Positions 34,531 to 43,368 of a stretch of 64,000 nucleotides of DNA are shown here, piece by piece. Source of the DNA: Halospina sp040196175 (GTDB lineage Bacteria > Pseudomonadota > Gammaproteobacteria > Pseudomonadales > Oleiphilaceae); assembly GCF_040196175.1 (NCBI RefSeq), contig NZ_JBEFNF010000005.1:170163-234162 (forward strand). Direction: 5' to 3'. The notes under the pieces were generated by a model. That model searched no databases. It was given only the letters and a program-made list of their open reading frames with translations, and was not told where the DNA came from. How positions within the stretch are numbered: position 1 is the first letter of the stretch; each line of letters starts with the position of its first letter. Made by a program: the position numbers and the translations under genes.

Positions 34531-37350
34531 ATGAGCGATTACAAAGACACGCTGAACCTGCCGAAGACGGATTTCCCCATGCGGGGGAACCTGTCCAAGC
34601 GCGAGCCCGAGATGCTTGAACGCTGGAACCGTCTGGATCTTTACGGCACGCTGCGCCAGCGCCGTGCGGGCGCCGAGCGCTTCGTGCTGCACGATGGCCC
34701 GCCCTACGCCAACGGCAGCATTCACATTGGTCACGCGGTCAATAAGATCCTCAAGGACATGGTGGTCAAGTCCCGCAACCTGATGGGCTATGACGCCCCC
34801 TATGTACCGGGCTGGGACTGCCACGGTCTGCCCATCGAGCATAAAGTGGAGCAGGACATCGGCAAGGCCGGTGACAAGGTTGACTACAAGACCTTCCGCC
34901 AGGCCTGCCGCGATTACGCCGCTGAGCAGCTGGACAACCAGCGCCAGGACTTCATCCGGCTCGGCGTGATGGGGGACTGGTACAACCCCTACCTGACGAT
35001 GGATCCGAAGGTCGAGGCCGACATCGTCCGCTCCCTGGGCCGCATCATTGATAACGGCCACCTGGAGCGTGGCTTCAAGCCGGTCTACTGGAGCGTGGTC
35101 GGCCAGTCCGCATTGGCGGAAGCGGAGGTGGAGTACCAGGAGAAAACCTCCATCCAGATTGATGTGCGTTTCCCGGCGGTTGCGCCGGGGAAAGTGGCTG
35201 GTGCCTTCGGCCAAAGCGAGCTGGATGCGCCCGTCTCGATGGTGATCTGGACCACTACGCCCTGGACCATCCCGGCCAACCAGGCGGTGGCAGTTAACGA
35301 GGAGCTGGAGTACAGCCTGATCCGCGCCGATGCCGGCCGGGGAACTGAATACCTCGTTGTGGCCGAGGAGCTGCGCGAGACGGTGACCGAACGCTGGAAC
35401 CTGCAGAATGCCGAGGTCGTGGCACGCTGCCGTGGCGCGGCGCTGACCGGCCTGAGCCTGCAGCACCCGCTCTATGAGCGCCAGGTGCCTGTTGTGCTGG
35501 GGCATCATGTTTCCACGGACGCGGGTACCGGGCTGGTGCACACCGCACCGGACCATGGTCCGGATGACTTCGAGATTGGGCGCGCCAATGGCATCGGCAC
35601 GCTGAATCTGGTGAAGGCGGACGGCACCTATGCCGATGCCGCCGGCGAGTTCACGGGCATCCACATCTACAAGGCGGATACCCCGGTCTGTGAGGCGCTG
35701 GAACGCGAGGGCTGCCTGCTGTTCCAGGAGTCATTCAAGCACAGCTATCCCCACTGCTGGCGAACCAAGACACCGCTGATCTACCGCGCCACGCCCCAGT
35801 GGTTCATCAGCATGGACCGCAACGGGCTCAAGAAGGGGGCTCTGGAAGCGATTCCCGGTGTGCGCTGGATTCCCTCCTGGGGCCAGCAGCGCATCGAGGG
35901 CATGATCGAGCAGTCCCCGGACTGGTGCATCTCGCGCCAGCGCACCTGGGGCGTGCCCATCACGCTGTTCGTGCATAAAGATACCTATGAGTTGCATCCG
36001 CGCACGCCCGAGCTGATCGAAGACGCCGCCAAGGCCATTGAGAAGGACGGCATTGACGCCTGGTACGAGCTCGACGCCCGCGAACTGCTCGGCGACGACG
36101 CCGATACCTACGAGAAGGTCACGGACACCCTGGACGTCTGGTTCGACTCCGGTGTAACCCATGCCTCGGTGCTTGACCGGCGCGAGGATCTTAATCGCTA
36201 TCCCGCCGATCTGTATCTGGAAGGGTCGGATCAGCACCGGGGCTGGTTCCAGTCCTCGCTCAAGACCGGCATCGCCATCAACAAAATGGCGCCCTACAAA
36301 GAAGTGCTGACCCACGGATTCACCGTGGACGAAAAGGGCTACAAGATGTCCAAGTCCATGGGCAACGTTATTGCGCCCCAGAAGGTGATGGATGAGCTGG
36401 GCGCCGACATCCTGCGCCTGTGGGTGGCAGCCACCGACTACAGCGCAGAAATGTCGGTCTCTCAGGACATCCTCAAGCGCACCGCGGATGCCTACCGCCG
36501 CATCCGCAATACCTCGCGCTTCCTGCTGGCCAACCTGGACGGCTTCGATCCGGCCGCAAACAGCGTGGCTTTTGACGATATGGTGGCGCTGGACCGCTGG
36601 ATGGTGGACCGGGTGCGGCGCCTGCAGGACGAAGTGATCGATGCCTATAACCGCTACAGCTTCCTGCAGGTGTACCAGAAGGTGCACAACTTCTGCATTC
36701 TGGATCTGGGAGGGTTCTATCTGGACATCATCAAGGATCGCCAGTACACCACTCAGGCGGACAGCCTTGAGCGCCGCTCCTGCCAGACCGCGCTGCACCA
36801 CGTGGCCGAGGCTCTGTCGCGCTGGATCGCGCCCATTCTGACCTTTACCGCGGATGAGATCTGGCAGCATATTCCCGGCGAGCGGGACGAGAGCGTGCAC
36901 TGGGCCACCTGGCACGAGGGTCTGGAGGCACTGCCGGCGGATGCGCCCATCAAGCAGGAAGAGTGGGACACGCTGATTGATGTGCGCAGCGCGGTGAACA
37001 AGCAGCTCGAAGCCGCGCGCAACGAGGGCACCATCAAAGGCTCACTGAGCGGTGAGGTCACGCTTTATGCGGATGGTGGCCTGAAGGAGCTGCTGGAACG
37101 TCTGGGCGATGAACTGCGCTTTGTGATGATCACCTCCGAGGCCCGGATTGCGCCGCTGGCCGAGGCGGGTGAGGCGCCGGCAACCGAGCTTGAGGGTCTG
37201 AAGGTCGCCGTTAGTGCCGCCAGCCACACCAAGTGCGAACGCTGCTGGCATCATCGCCCGGATGTGGGTGAGCACAGCGCGTACCCGGAGCTGTGCGGTC
37301 GTTGCATCAGCAACATCAGCGGCAACGGCGAAAACCGCTGGTTTGCGTAA
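34531..37350 (+). CDS. ileS: Isoleucyl-tRNA synthetase
   Basis: A 939-residue class I synthetase of normal bacterial length. HIGH motif in NGSIHIGHAVNKILKD, an editing domain with TTTPWTIPANQAVAVN, KMSKS in GYKMSKSMGNVI (about residue 605), and a C-terminal zinc ribbon with CERCWHH and CGRCISN. It sits between ribF and lspA, the standard order. Confidence 0.98.
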   Translation: MSDYKDTLNLPKTDFPMRGNLSKREPEMLERWNRLDLYGTLRQRRAGAERFVLHDGPPYANGSIHIGHAVNKILKDMVVKSRNLMGYDAPYVPGWDCHGLPIEHKVEQDIGKAGDKVDYKTFRQACRDYAAEQLDNQRQDFIRLGVMGDWYNPYLTMDPKVEADIVRSLGRIIDNGHLERGFKPVYWSVVGQSALAEAEVEYQEKTSIQIDVRFPAVAPGKVAGAFGQSELDAPVSMVIWTTTPWTIPANQAVAVNEELEYSLIRADAGRGTEYLVVAEELRETVTERWNLQNAEVVARCRGAALTGLSLQHPLYERQVPVVLGHHVSTDAGTGLVHTAPDHGPDDFEIGRANGIGTLNLVKADGTYADAAGEFTGIHIYKADTPVCEALEREGCLLFQESFKHSYPHCWRTKTPLIYRATPQWFISMDRNGLKKGALEAIPGVRWIPSWGQQRIEGMIEQSPDWCISRQRTWGVPITLFVHKDTYELHPRTPELIEDAAKAIEKDGIDAWYELDARELLGDDADTYEKVTDTLDVWFDSGVTHASVLDRREDLNRYPADLYLEGSDQHRGWFQSSLKTGIAINKMAPYKEVLTHGFTVDEKGYKMSKSMGNVIAPQKVMDELGADILRLWVAATDYSAEMSVSQDILKRTADAYRRIRNTSRFLLANLDGFDPAANSVAFDDMVALDRWMVDRVRRLQDEVIDAYNRYSFLQVYQKVHNFCILDLGGFYLDIIKDRQYTTQADSLERRSCQTALHHVAEALSRWIAPILTFTADEIWQHIPGERDESVHWATWHEGLEALPADAPIKQEEWDTLIDVRSAVNKQLEAARNEGTIKGSLSGEVTLYADGGLKELLERLGDELRFVMITSEARIAPLAEAGEAPATELEGLKVAVSAASHTKCERCWHHRPDVGEHSAYPELCGRCISNISGNGENRWFA

Positions 37351-37354
37351 CGCC

Positions 37355-37867
37355 ATGCTGACGCCGCTGGCCCGCTATGGGCTCATCATCGCTGCCGCCA
37401 TTGTGGTGGCGGATCTCACTACCAAGGCCGCGGCCACGGCCATGCTGGATTACGGTGAGGCCAACGTGGTGCTGCCGTTCTTCAACCTGACGCTGCTGCA
37501 CAACACCGGCGCCGCCTTCAGTTTTCTTTCAGAGGGCTCCGGCTGGCAGCGCTGGTTGTTCATTACGCTGGCGGTGGTCATATCCGGGGTCCTGGTGGTC
37601 TGGCTCACGCGCCTGAAGCAGCATGAGACCTGGCTTGGCGTTGCGCTGGCCTTCGTGCTCGGTGGCGCTGTGGGTAATCTGTATGACAGGGTGGTGCACG
37701 GCTATGTGGTGGATTTCTTTCACTTCCACTGGGCCGGCTACCATTTCCCCGCCTTTAATGTGGCGGATAGTTTCATTACCGTTGGCGCGCTCATGCTGCT
37801 GCTCGACGTTTTCATGAGCGGTGAGCACCGAGACAGCGACACACTGGATAAAGGCAACAAGCAATGA
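37355..37867 (+). CDS. lspA: Lipoprotein signal peptidase
   Basis: A 170-residue inner-membrane aspartic protease that cleaves prolipoproteins. The ATG at 37355 gives the normal length. Four hydrophobic segments are visible; conserved motifs are LHNTGAAFSF, GGAVGNLYDRVVHGYVVDFF with one catalytic Asp, and FNVADSFI with the other. Its stop overlaps fkpB (ATGA). It serves the several lipoproteins in this window. Confidence 0.97.
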   Translation: MLTPLARYGLIIAAAIVVADLTTKAAATAMLDYGEANVVLPFFNLTLLHNTGAAFSFLSEGSGWQRWLFITLAVVISGVLVVWLTRLKQHETWLGVALAFVLGGAVGNLYDRVVHGYVVDFFHFHWAGYHFPAFNVADSFITVGALMLLLDVFMSGEHRDSDTLDKGNKQ

Positions 37868-38292
37868 GCGTAATCGGAGCGGACAGCCAGGTGACACTGC
37901 ACTTCGCGCTGCGGCTGCAAGACGGTTCAGACGTGGACTCCACCTTCGAGAAGGACCCCGCAACCCTGACCATGGGCGACGGCAACCTGCCGGAGCCCTT
38001 CGAACGGCTCCTGCATGGACTCAAAGCCGGCGACCGCCAGAGTTTTTCAGTGCCGCCCGAGGATGCCTTCGGCCAGCCCAACCCCAACAACGTCCAGACG
38101 TTCAAGCGCCGCGAGTTCAGCCCGGAGCTGCCGCTGGAGGAAGGCATGGTGCTGTCCTTCGCGGATGCGGCCAAGGCCGAGGTGCCGGGTATTATCAAGG
38201 CGTTTGATGATGATAGTGTTGAGATTGATTTTAATCATCCGCTCGCTGGCAAAACGCTCGAATTCGAGGTTGCCATTGTGGATGTCCAGTAA
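37864..38292 (+). CDS. fkpB: FKBP-type peptidyl-prolyl isomerase FkpB (SlpA)
   Basis: A 142-residue cytoplasmic prolyl isomerase/chaperone of the SlpA type. It has VTLHFALRLQDGSDVDSTFE, LPEPFERLLHGLKAGD, PPEDAFG, then the inserted flap domain, and VEIDFNHPLAGKTLEFEVAI. Start overlaps the lspA stop; ispH follows after 12 bases. Confidence 0.95.
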   Translation: MSVIGADSQVTLHFALRLQDGSDVDSTFEKDPATLTMGDGNLPEPFERLLHGLKAGDRQSFSVPPEDAFGQPNPNNVQTFKRREFSPELPLEEGMVLSFADAAKAEVPGIIKAFDDDSVEIDFNHPLAGKTLEFEVAIVDVQ

Positions 38293-38304
38293 GCACCGGG
38301 AACC

Positions 38305-39267
38305 ATGACCATGCAGATCAAGCTCGCTAACCCCCGTGGATTCTGTGCCGGCGTTGACCGCGCCATCGAAATCGTTAAGCGCGCGCTCGATGTCTACGGC
38401 GCGCCCATCTACGTCCGCCATGAGGTGGTGCACAACAAGTTCGTAGTGGATGACCTGCGCGAGCGCGGCGCCGTCTTTGTGGATGAGCTGCATCAGGTAC
38501 CTGATGACGCCTGGGTGATCTTCAGCGCCCACGGTGTCTCCCAGGCGGTGCAGCAGGAAGCGCAGGACCGCGGCTTACAGGTGTTTGATGCCACCTGCCC
38601 GCTGGTGACCAAGGTGCACATGGAGGTCATGACCTACAGCCGTGAGGGGCGCGAATGCATCCTTATTGGCCATGCCGGCCACCCGGAAGTGGAAGGCACT
38701 ATGGGCCAGTACGACCGCAACAACGGCGGCGACATCTACCTGGTGGAAAACGAGGCCGATGTTGAGAAGCTGCAGGTCAAGGACCCGGAAAAGCTGGCGT
38801 TCGTCACCCAGACCACGCTTTCCATGGATGATACCGCACGCGTTATCGACGCCCTCCAGACCCGCTTCCCAGCCATTCAGGGTCCGCGTAAGGACGACAT
38901 CTGCTACGCCACCCAGAACCGCCAGGATGCCGTTAAGATGCTGGCTGGCGAGAGCGACGTGATGCTGGTGGTAGGGTCGCCTAACAGCTCCAACTCCAAC
39001 CGCCTGCGCGAACTGGCCGAGCGCATCGGTACCCCCGGCTACCTGATCGATACCGCCGACCAGATAGACGCCTCATGGCTTGAAAACATCGGCACCGTGG
39101 GCGTGACAGCCGGCGCATCCGCCCCCGAGGTGCTGGTAGAGGAGGTGATCGCGCGCCTGCGCGAATTCGGCGGCCAGACCCCGGATGAGCTGGAAGGCGA
39201 ACAGGAGAACGTGGTGTTCAGCATGCCGAAGGCGTTGCGGATTCCGGCGAAGGAAGTGGAGGCCTGA
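38305..39267 (+). CDS. ispH: 4-hydroxy-3-methylbut-2-enyl diphosphate reductase
   Basis: A 320-residue iron-sulfur enzyme that finishes the MEP pathway to IPP and DMAPP. Three cluster cysteines lie in NPRGFCAGVDRAIEIV, FDATCPLVTKVH and DDICYATQNRQDA. VRHEVVHNK, FSAHGVS and VVGSPNSSNSNRL are further conserved sites. Start is ATG 38305 or 38311. It ends the ribF-ispH series and is followed by a strong terminator, beyond which base composition changes. Confidence 0.97.
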   Translation: MTMQIKLANPRGFCAGVDRAIEIVKRALDVYGAPIYVRHEVVHNKFVVDDLRERGAVFVDELHQVPDDAWVIFSAHGVSQAVQQEAQDRGLQVFDATCPLVTKVHMEVMTYSREGRECILIGHAGHPEVEGTMGQYDRNNGGDIYLVENEADVEKLQVKDPEKLAFVTQTTLSMDDTARVIDALQTRFPAIQGPRKDDICYATQNRQDAVKMLAGESDVMLVVGSPNSSNSNRLRELAERIGTPGYLIDTADQIDASWLENIGTVGVTAGASAPEVLVEEVIARLREFGGQTPDELEGEQENVVFSMPKALRIPAKEVEA

Positions 39268-39308
39268 AGGCAGGCCATCACCTGCTTGTGAACGTGGTTT
39301 CAAACTGT

Positions 39309-39341
39309 AACGCCCGGACGCATTGTCTCCGGGCGTTTTTT
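39309..39341 (+). terminator. Rho-independent terminator after ispH
   Basis: ACGCCCGGA (39310-39318) pairs with TCCGGGCGT (39328-39336), and T residues run on to 39341. It marks the end of the ribF-ispH operon. Confidence 0.88.
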
Positions 39342-39347
39342 GTGAAG

Positions 39348-39363
39348 TGTGCTAATCTGCACA
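39348..39363. promoter_or_regulatory. CRP/Vfr-like palindrome upstream of the pilus island
   Basis: TGTGC-TAATCT-GCACA is a perfectly symmetric site with the 5-6-5 layout of CRP-family operators (consensus TGTGA-N6-TCACA). It lies about 55 bases before the lipoprotein gene that opens the minor-pilin island. The inner bases differ from the CRP consensus. Confidence 0.35.
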
Positions 39364-39416
39364 TCGTATGCAGTCCTGTGCGACTGTTAGTGAATATGTA
39401 GATAAGAGGGATTTCA

Positions 39417-41126
39417 ATGTCTGCCTGGACGAAACAGTTTTTGACCTTATTGGTGAGCATCTTTCTCGTTGCTTGCGGCACTGACGAAGGGTCTGGTGAA
39501 AGCGAAGACGGTAATGATGATCCCGATACGACGGAGCAGGTCAGCCTGGCAGTAGGAACAGGGTCAGGAGACAGTTTTCAGGCAGGGCAGATGCGGGTTG
39601 GTAGCAAGAGCCTGTCTGCCGGCGGGTCAACGAATCTGTCATTTAATATCGTTAATACTGGAAAAGGCAATGAAATCTACAGCGGCGACCCTGTAGCGGT
39701 CTCGTTCGCGTCCAGTTGCCTGTTGGAATCGTCGCCAAAAGCGGAACTTAACGGTCCCCTGGAAATTGAAACCGGTTCGGGTGATGTATCCGTGCGCTAT
39801 ACCGCGAAAGGATGCGAGGGTAAGGATACAGTAACTGCGACTGCATCCGCTGTTGATGGCGCAAACGCATCCAGCGAGATCAGCTTCACTACTCCCGAGG
39901 TCAGCTCCACGCTTGATATTGCGGCGCCTGACAACCTAAAGGTCAGCGCTGCCACGCCATCGCCACAAACGTTGGATACTAAAGGGTCAGGGGTCAGTGG
40001 TAACGGGCAGACTGCCGAGGTGGTATTCACAGTGACCGCAGAAGGCGGTGCGAAAGTGGCTCGTGAAAAAGTCAACTTTGAATTGATTGGTGCAGATGCC
40101 CTTAGCGGAGACGGGGCGCCATCTTTGGAAAGCCAACAAGCTGAGACAGACAGCTCTGGTGAAGCGCCGGCGCTTGTCGCGGCAGGGACAGGGAACGCGG
40201 TTGTCCGTGTAGCAGCGTCTTTAGCGGACAACCCAGCTATCAGAACGGTTTCTGCGCCAATAGCCGTCAGTGGTGGGATTCCAACCCAGGAGGGGTTCTC
40301 ACTATCGGTCTCCGATGCGCTCCCTCCTGCCGCGTGGAATACGGATGGCGTGACTTCTGAAATCACGGTCAGGGCGACTGACAACTACGGCAACAATTCG
40401 GGTAATGCCGTTGTTAACTTTGTAACGTCTGGCGGCTCCATAGAGGGTGATTGTATCCTCGATGAGAGCGGCAAGTGTACGGTGACATGGCGGAGCCAGC
40501 GGCCCAGACCAGGCAATGGTCGCGTGACGATTATGGCGCGGAGTCTGGGTGAGGAGAGCTTTACCGATTCAGACGGGAACCGTGAATATTCTCAGGGCGA
40601 GCCATACAGAAACTCCAGACCTGAACCCTACGTGGATGCGAATCAGAATGGCTCGTGGGACAACACTGAGTATTTCTTCGATCAAGACAATGATAAGACT
40701 CGCAGCGCCACGGGCACGACGGCATACGATGGTGCCAGCTGCCCTGCGGGTGAATCGTTCTGCACGCAAGGGCCTGTGCCGGTCTGGCGGGCGATAACGG
40801 ATTTTTGGATGACATCCGATAACCTGCAGGTCCAGCTTAATGGCCCTAACGGTGGCGGCGATGGCGAGTACTGTGCTGCCGTTTCCGGTCAGACAGGCAA
40901 TGGCAATTCAACGCCCCCGCCCAGCGGTACCACAATCAGCTTTTCGTTTGACAGCGACGGTGATGGGGAAATCACCTCCAAGACGACAGAGAGAACCGTG
41001 TCAGAGGATCCCAGAAGCACAGTGGCAGAGACGTTCTGCGTCAAAGCGGTTGGGCCGGGGAGACTTACTGTTGTGGCTGATCCGCAGACAGGGGAGTCAG
41101 CCGCTGAGACGTCCCGTGATCTGTGA
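39417..41126 (+). CDS. Lipoprotein with Big-1 Ig-like domain and EF-hand-like loops, upstream of minor pilins
   Basis: A 569-residue lipoprotein: signal MSAWTKQFLTLLVSIFLVAC with lipobox LVAC, then an acidic Gly/Ser linker. Repeated beta-rich domains follow; the clearest is a Big-1 type Ig-like domain (ITVRATDNYGNNSGNAVVNF, ILDESGKCTVTWRSQRPRPG). After it come calcium-loop-like segments: DSDGNREYSQGE, DANQNGSWDNTE and DSDGDGEIT. Similar Ig-like proteins accompany PilY1 operons in related bacteria, as I recall. GC is lower than in flanking genes. It ends with its own terminator, so it is probably transcribed apart from fimT/pilV. A role in surface adhesion or pilus assembly is inferred. Confidence 0.75.
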   Translation: MSAWTKQFLTLLVSIFLVACGTDEGSGESEDGNDDPDTTEQVSLAVGTGSGDSFQAGQMRVGSKSLSAGGSTNLSFNIVNTGKGNEIYSGDPVAVSFASSCLLESSPKAELNGPLEIETGSGDVSVRYTAKGCEGKDTVTATASAVDGANASSEISFTTPEVSSTLDIAAPDNLKVSAATPSPQTLDTKGSGVSGNGQTAEVVFTVTAEGGAKVAREKVNFELIGADALSGDGAPSLESQQAETDSSGEAPALVAAGTGNAVVRVAASLADNPAIRTVSAPIAVSGGIPTQEGFSLSVSDALPPAAWNTDGVTSEITVRATDNYGNNSGNAVVNFVTSGGSIEGDCILDESGKCTVTWRSQRPRPGNGRVTIMARSLGEESFTDSDGNREYSQGEPYRNSRPEPYVDANQNGSWDNTEYFFDQDNDKTRSATGTTAYDGASCPAGESFCTQGPVPVWRAITDFWMTSDNLQVQLNGPNGGGDGEYCAAVSGQTGNGNSTPPPSGTTISFSFDSDGDGEITSKTTERTVSEDPRSTVAETFCVKAVGPGRLTVVADPQTGESAAETSRDL

Positions 41127-41214
41127 GTGGTTGTAATCTGGGAGCTTCCGGTTAGGAAAATCTCCCTTTCTGAGCGTGTTCGCACCGGGCGGACCGCTGT
41201 TCTATCAATATCCA

Positions 41215-41243
41215 GAAACCTCCCCTGCGCGGGGAGGTTTTAT
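41215..41243 (+). terminator. Terminator after the Ig-like lipoprotein
   Basis: AACCTCCCC (41217-41225) pairs with GGGGAGGTT (41231-41239) around TGCGC, followed by TTAT. It separates the lipoprotein from the pilin operon. The remaining bases to 41371 are AT-rich and contain the small inverted repeat CCATAGAGCTATGG just before the next gene. Confidence 0.85.
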
Positions 41244-41371
41244 ATACAAATAGTTTCCTGACCCCCACTCATCCTTTCCTCTAAACCGCTCATCACCTCC
41301 CGAATGACACAGCCGTGTCGTACTTTATGCTGGTCCAATAGGAATTGATGCCATAGAGCTATGGAACCTTT

Positions 41372-41857
41372 ATGAACCCAGGCAATCGAAACCACCGTTT
41401 ACGTCTTTCATGGCGTGGCAGCCAGGGGCTCACTTTGGTTGAGCTGATGATTGTTGTTGCCATTACTGGCGTTATGGCGGCTATCGCTGTTCCCGCGTTT
41501 GATGGCTTTATCAGCCGTAATCGCATAACAGCCACAACCAATGACCTCGTTGGTGCTTTGAATCTGGCCCGCTCTGAGGCCGCTTCGCGCGGTGAGAGCG
41601 TTGATGTTGTGCCGTTAAAAGGTGATTGGGCGAAGGGTGTCAGCCTCAAAGCCAATGGTGCCAGCATTCACAGAGCATCGACGCCTGAGGGTGTTGAGTT
41701 CAGCGGCCAAGCGTTTACATTCCGTGCCGTAGGCGAGGTTCAGGACGGCAGTGGTAAGTGTTTGGAGATCATTGACGGCAATGGTAGTGGTCGCCACTCA
41801 GTAACCGTGTCGCCGGCTGGGCAGGTGCGGTCAAAAGATGCTGGGTGTGGGCCGTAA
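41372..41857 (+). CDS. fimT: GspH/FimT-family type IV pilus minor pseudopilin
   Basis: A 161-residue minor pilin of the FimU/FimT/GspH type. The class III signal is short and basic (MNPGNRNHRLRLSWRGSQG), cleaved after Gly before LTLVELMIVVAITGVMAAIA; Glu at +5 is present. The C-terminal part has RITATTNDLVGALNLARSEA and paired cysteines typical of the family. It heads the pilV-pilW-pilX-pilY1-pilE series, where Pseudomonas has fimU, so it is the likely FimU counterpart. Confidence 0.9.
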   Translation: MNPGNRNHRLRLSWRGSQGLTLVELMIVVAITGVMAAIAVPAFDGFISRNRITATTNDLVGALNLARSEAASRGESVDVVPLKGDWAKGVSLKANGASIHRASTPEGVEFSGQAFTFRAVGEVQDGSGKCLEIIDGNGSGRHSVTVSPAGQVRSKDAGCGP

Positions 41858-41878
41858 TCAGTGCATGGGAGAGATGAG

Positions 41879-42271
41879 ATGACCAGTTACTCGAATGGCG
41901 CCAGCAGGAGCCAGGGGTTTTCCATTGTGGAAGTCATTGTGACGGTGCTTGTTCTGTCCATCGGTCTGTTGGGCATGGCTGCGATGCAGACGCAGGCAAT
42001 GAAGCAGACAACCGACATGAACCGTTACAGCATCGCCACGCTGCACGCTAATACGGTTGCCGAGGAATACCGCCTTTCTGGTGGATCTGACTGGAGTGAA
42101 ACGCTGAAACCCATTAGAGCTGCGGTCCAGCGGGATCTGGGTGACGATGCAACGATCAGTCTGGAATCCGAGGATGAATTGCAACGCATAACCGTGAGCT
42201 GGAATGCCGGGAAGTCGAACGATAAGCAACAGAAGCAAACTGTAACCGTTTACGCGAGGAATGAACCGTGA
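41879..42271 (+). CDS. pilV: Type IV pilus minor pilin PilV
   Basis: A 130-residue pseudopilin. ATG 41879 follows GGGAGAG. The prepilin site is RSQG before FSIVEVIVTVLVLSIGLLGM, with Glu at +5; the LSIGLLGMAAMQ pattern is typical of PilV. The rest is a short globular head. It overlaps pilW by four bases. Confidence 0.92.
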   Translation: MTSYSNGASRSQGFSIVEVIVTVLVLSIGLLGMAAMQTQAMKQTTDMNRYSIATLHANTVAEEYRLSGGSDWSETLKPIRAAVQRDLGDDATISLESEDELQRITVSWNAGKSNDKQQKQTVTVYARNEP

Positions 42272-43368
42272 TGCGTCGAGTTGCAAGCTGTGGAAGCCGG
42301 GGCCTTACCTTTCATAGGGGTGTGACATTGATCGAACTGATGATCGGCATTCTGCTCTCGTCTCTGATCATGCTCGGAATTGTTCAGATCTTCATAGCCA
42401 ACAACCAGAGTTTCCAACTGCAGCAGGCGAACGCTCGAACCCAGGAAGCGGGTCGAATCGCGCTTGAGATGCTAACGCGGGAAGTCCGCAATGCAGGCTA
42501 CATGGGGTGTACGCCTGCAGAGGCTGACTTGGCGAACAATCTTGACGAGTCGGATGATGAGTACGATGAAAACGCGCATGCTCTGAACGCTAAGGAACCG
42601 ATCAAAACACGTGCTGCGGCTGTAACGGACCAAAAAAGCGATACCGATCACTTATGGCTGATGGCGGCCAAGTCACCGCGGGACAGTAGCGGCGATTCGA
42701 TCGAGATGCGGGTGGAAGACGTTCCCAACTCAGCCAATTTTAAAGTGAATAACGCGGAAGCGCTGGAAGAAGGAGATATTATCGCCATCACGGACTGCGT
42801 TGGGGGTGATGTTGTTCAGGTTACCAATGTTCAGGGCACCAATGGCGTTATTGTCGCCAATACAGGTAACACACAGTCGCCCGGCAACAGCTATGACCAA
42901 CCACATACGAACTGCTCGGGCAATAATTGCCCGAGCAGGCTCTACAACGATGGAGCACAAATCAACCAGGTTAAATCCTATGTGTTCTACATCAAGGAGA
43001 CCGCTGATGGTGTCTCGAGCCTCTACCGCCGGGATCTGACCGCAGGTAATGAGGAGGAATTGGTGCGGGGCATCCAGAAGATGAAGATTCAATACTGGCA
43101 GGCCGGTGACTGGAAAGAGACTCCCTCGGATGTAACCGACTGGACCCAAGTAAAGGCCGCCAGAATCAGTATTCTGGTGCGCTCGCCTGAGACGAACGTA
43201 GTGGAAGACCCGATGAATTATTGTTTTCCAGGGGAGCCGTGGACGGTCGCAGGAGACCCAAAAGAGTGTAAGCCCTCGAATCAGGAAACTGCGGCGGATA
43301 AAGGCGTCTATCGAGTTTATACGGCGACTGCATCAGTACGTAACCGGTTGATGAGTGGAGGGCAATAA
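42268..43368 (+). CDS. pilW: Type IV pilus assembly protein PilW
   Basis: A 366-residue minor pilin. Start is GTG 42268 or ATG 42271, both overlapping the pilV stop; GAGGA upstream fits either. Prepilin cleavage is expected at FHRG before VTLIELMIGILLSSLIMLGI. Characteristic PilW features are QEAGRIALEMLTREVRNAGYMGC and the late VYTATASVRNR. A 13-bp perfect palindrome in the coding sequence encodes part of the cysteine segment NCSGNNCPS. It shares one base with pilX. Confidence 0.92.
   Translation: MMRRVASCGSRGLTFHRGVTLIELMIGILLSSLIMLGIVQIFIANNQSFQLQQANARTQEAGRIALEMLTREVRNAGYMGCTPAEADLANNLDESDDEYDENAHALNAKEPIKTRAAAVTDQKSDTDHLWLMAAKSPRDSSGDSIEMRVEDVPNSANFKVNNAEALEEGDIIAITDCVGGDVVQVTNVQGTNGVIVANTGNTQSPGNSYDQPHTNCSGNNCPSRLYNDGAQINQVKSYVFYIKETADGVSSLYRRDLTAGNEEELVRGIQKMKIQYWQAGDWKETPSDVTDWTQVKAARISILVRSPETNVVEDPMNYCFPGEPWTVAGDPKECKPSNQETAADKGVYRVYTATASVRNRLMSGGQ
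42912..42938. repeat. 27-base near-perfect palindrome inside pilW
   Basis: CTGCTCGGGCAAT (42912-42924), one A, then ATTGCCCGAGCAG (42926-42938). The arms match over all 13 bases. No T-run follows, so it is not an ordinary terminator, though the RNA would fold strongly in the middle of the operon. Confidence 0.75.

Noticed and set aside
34306..36915. Long minus-strand frames opposite ribF and ileS
   Set aside because: ileS and ribF are unambiguous on the plus strand with complete motifs; the antisense products resemble nothing.
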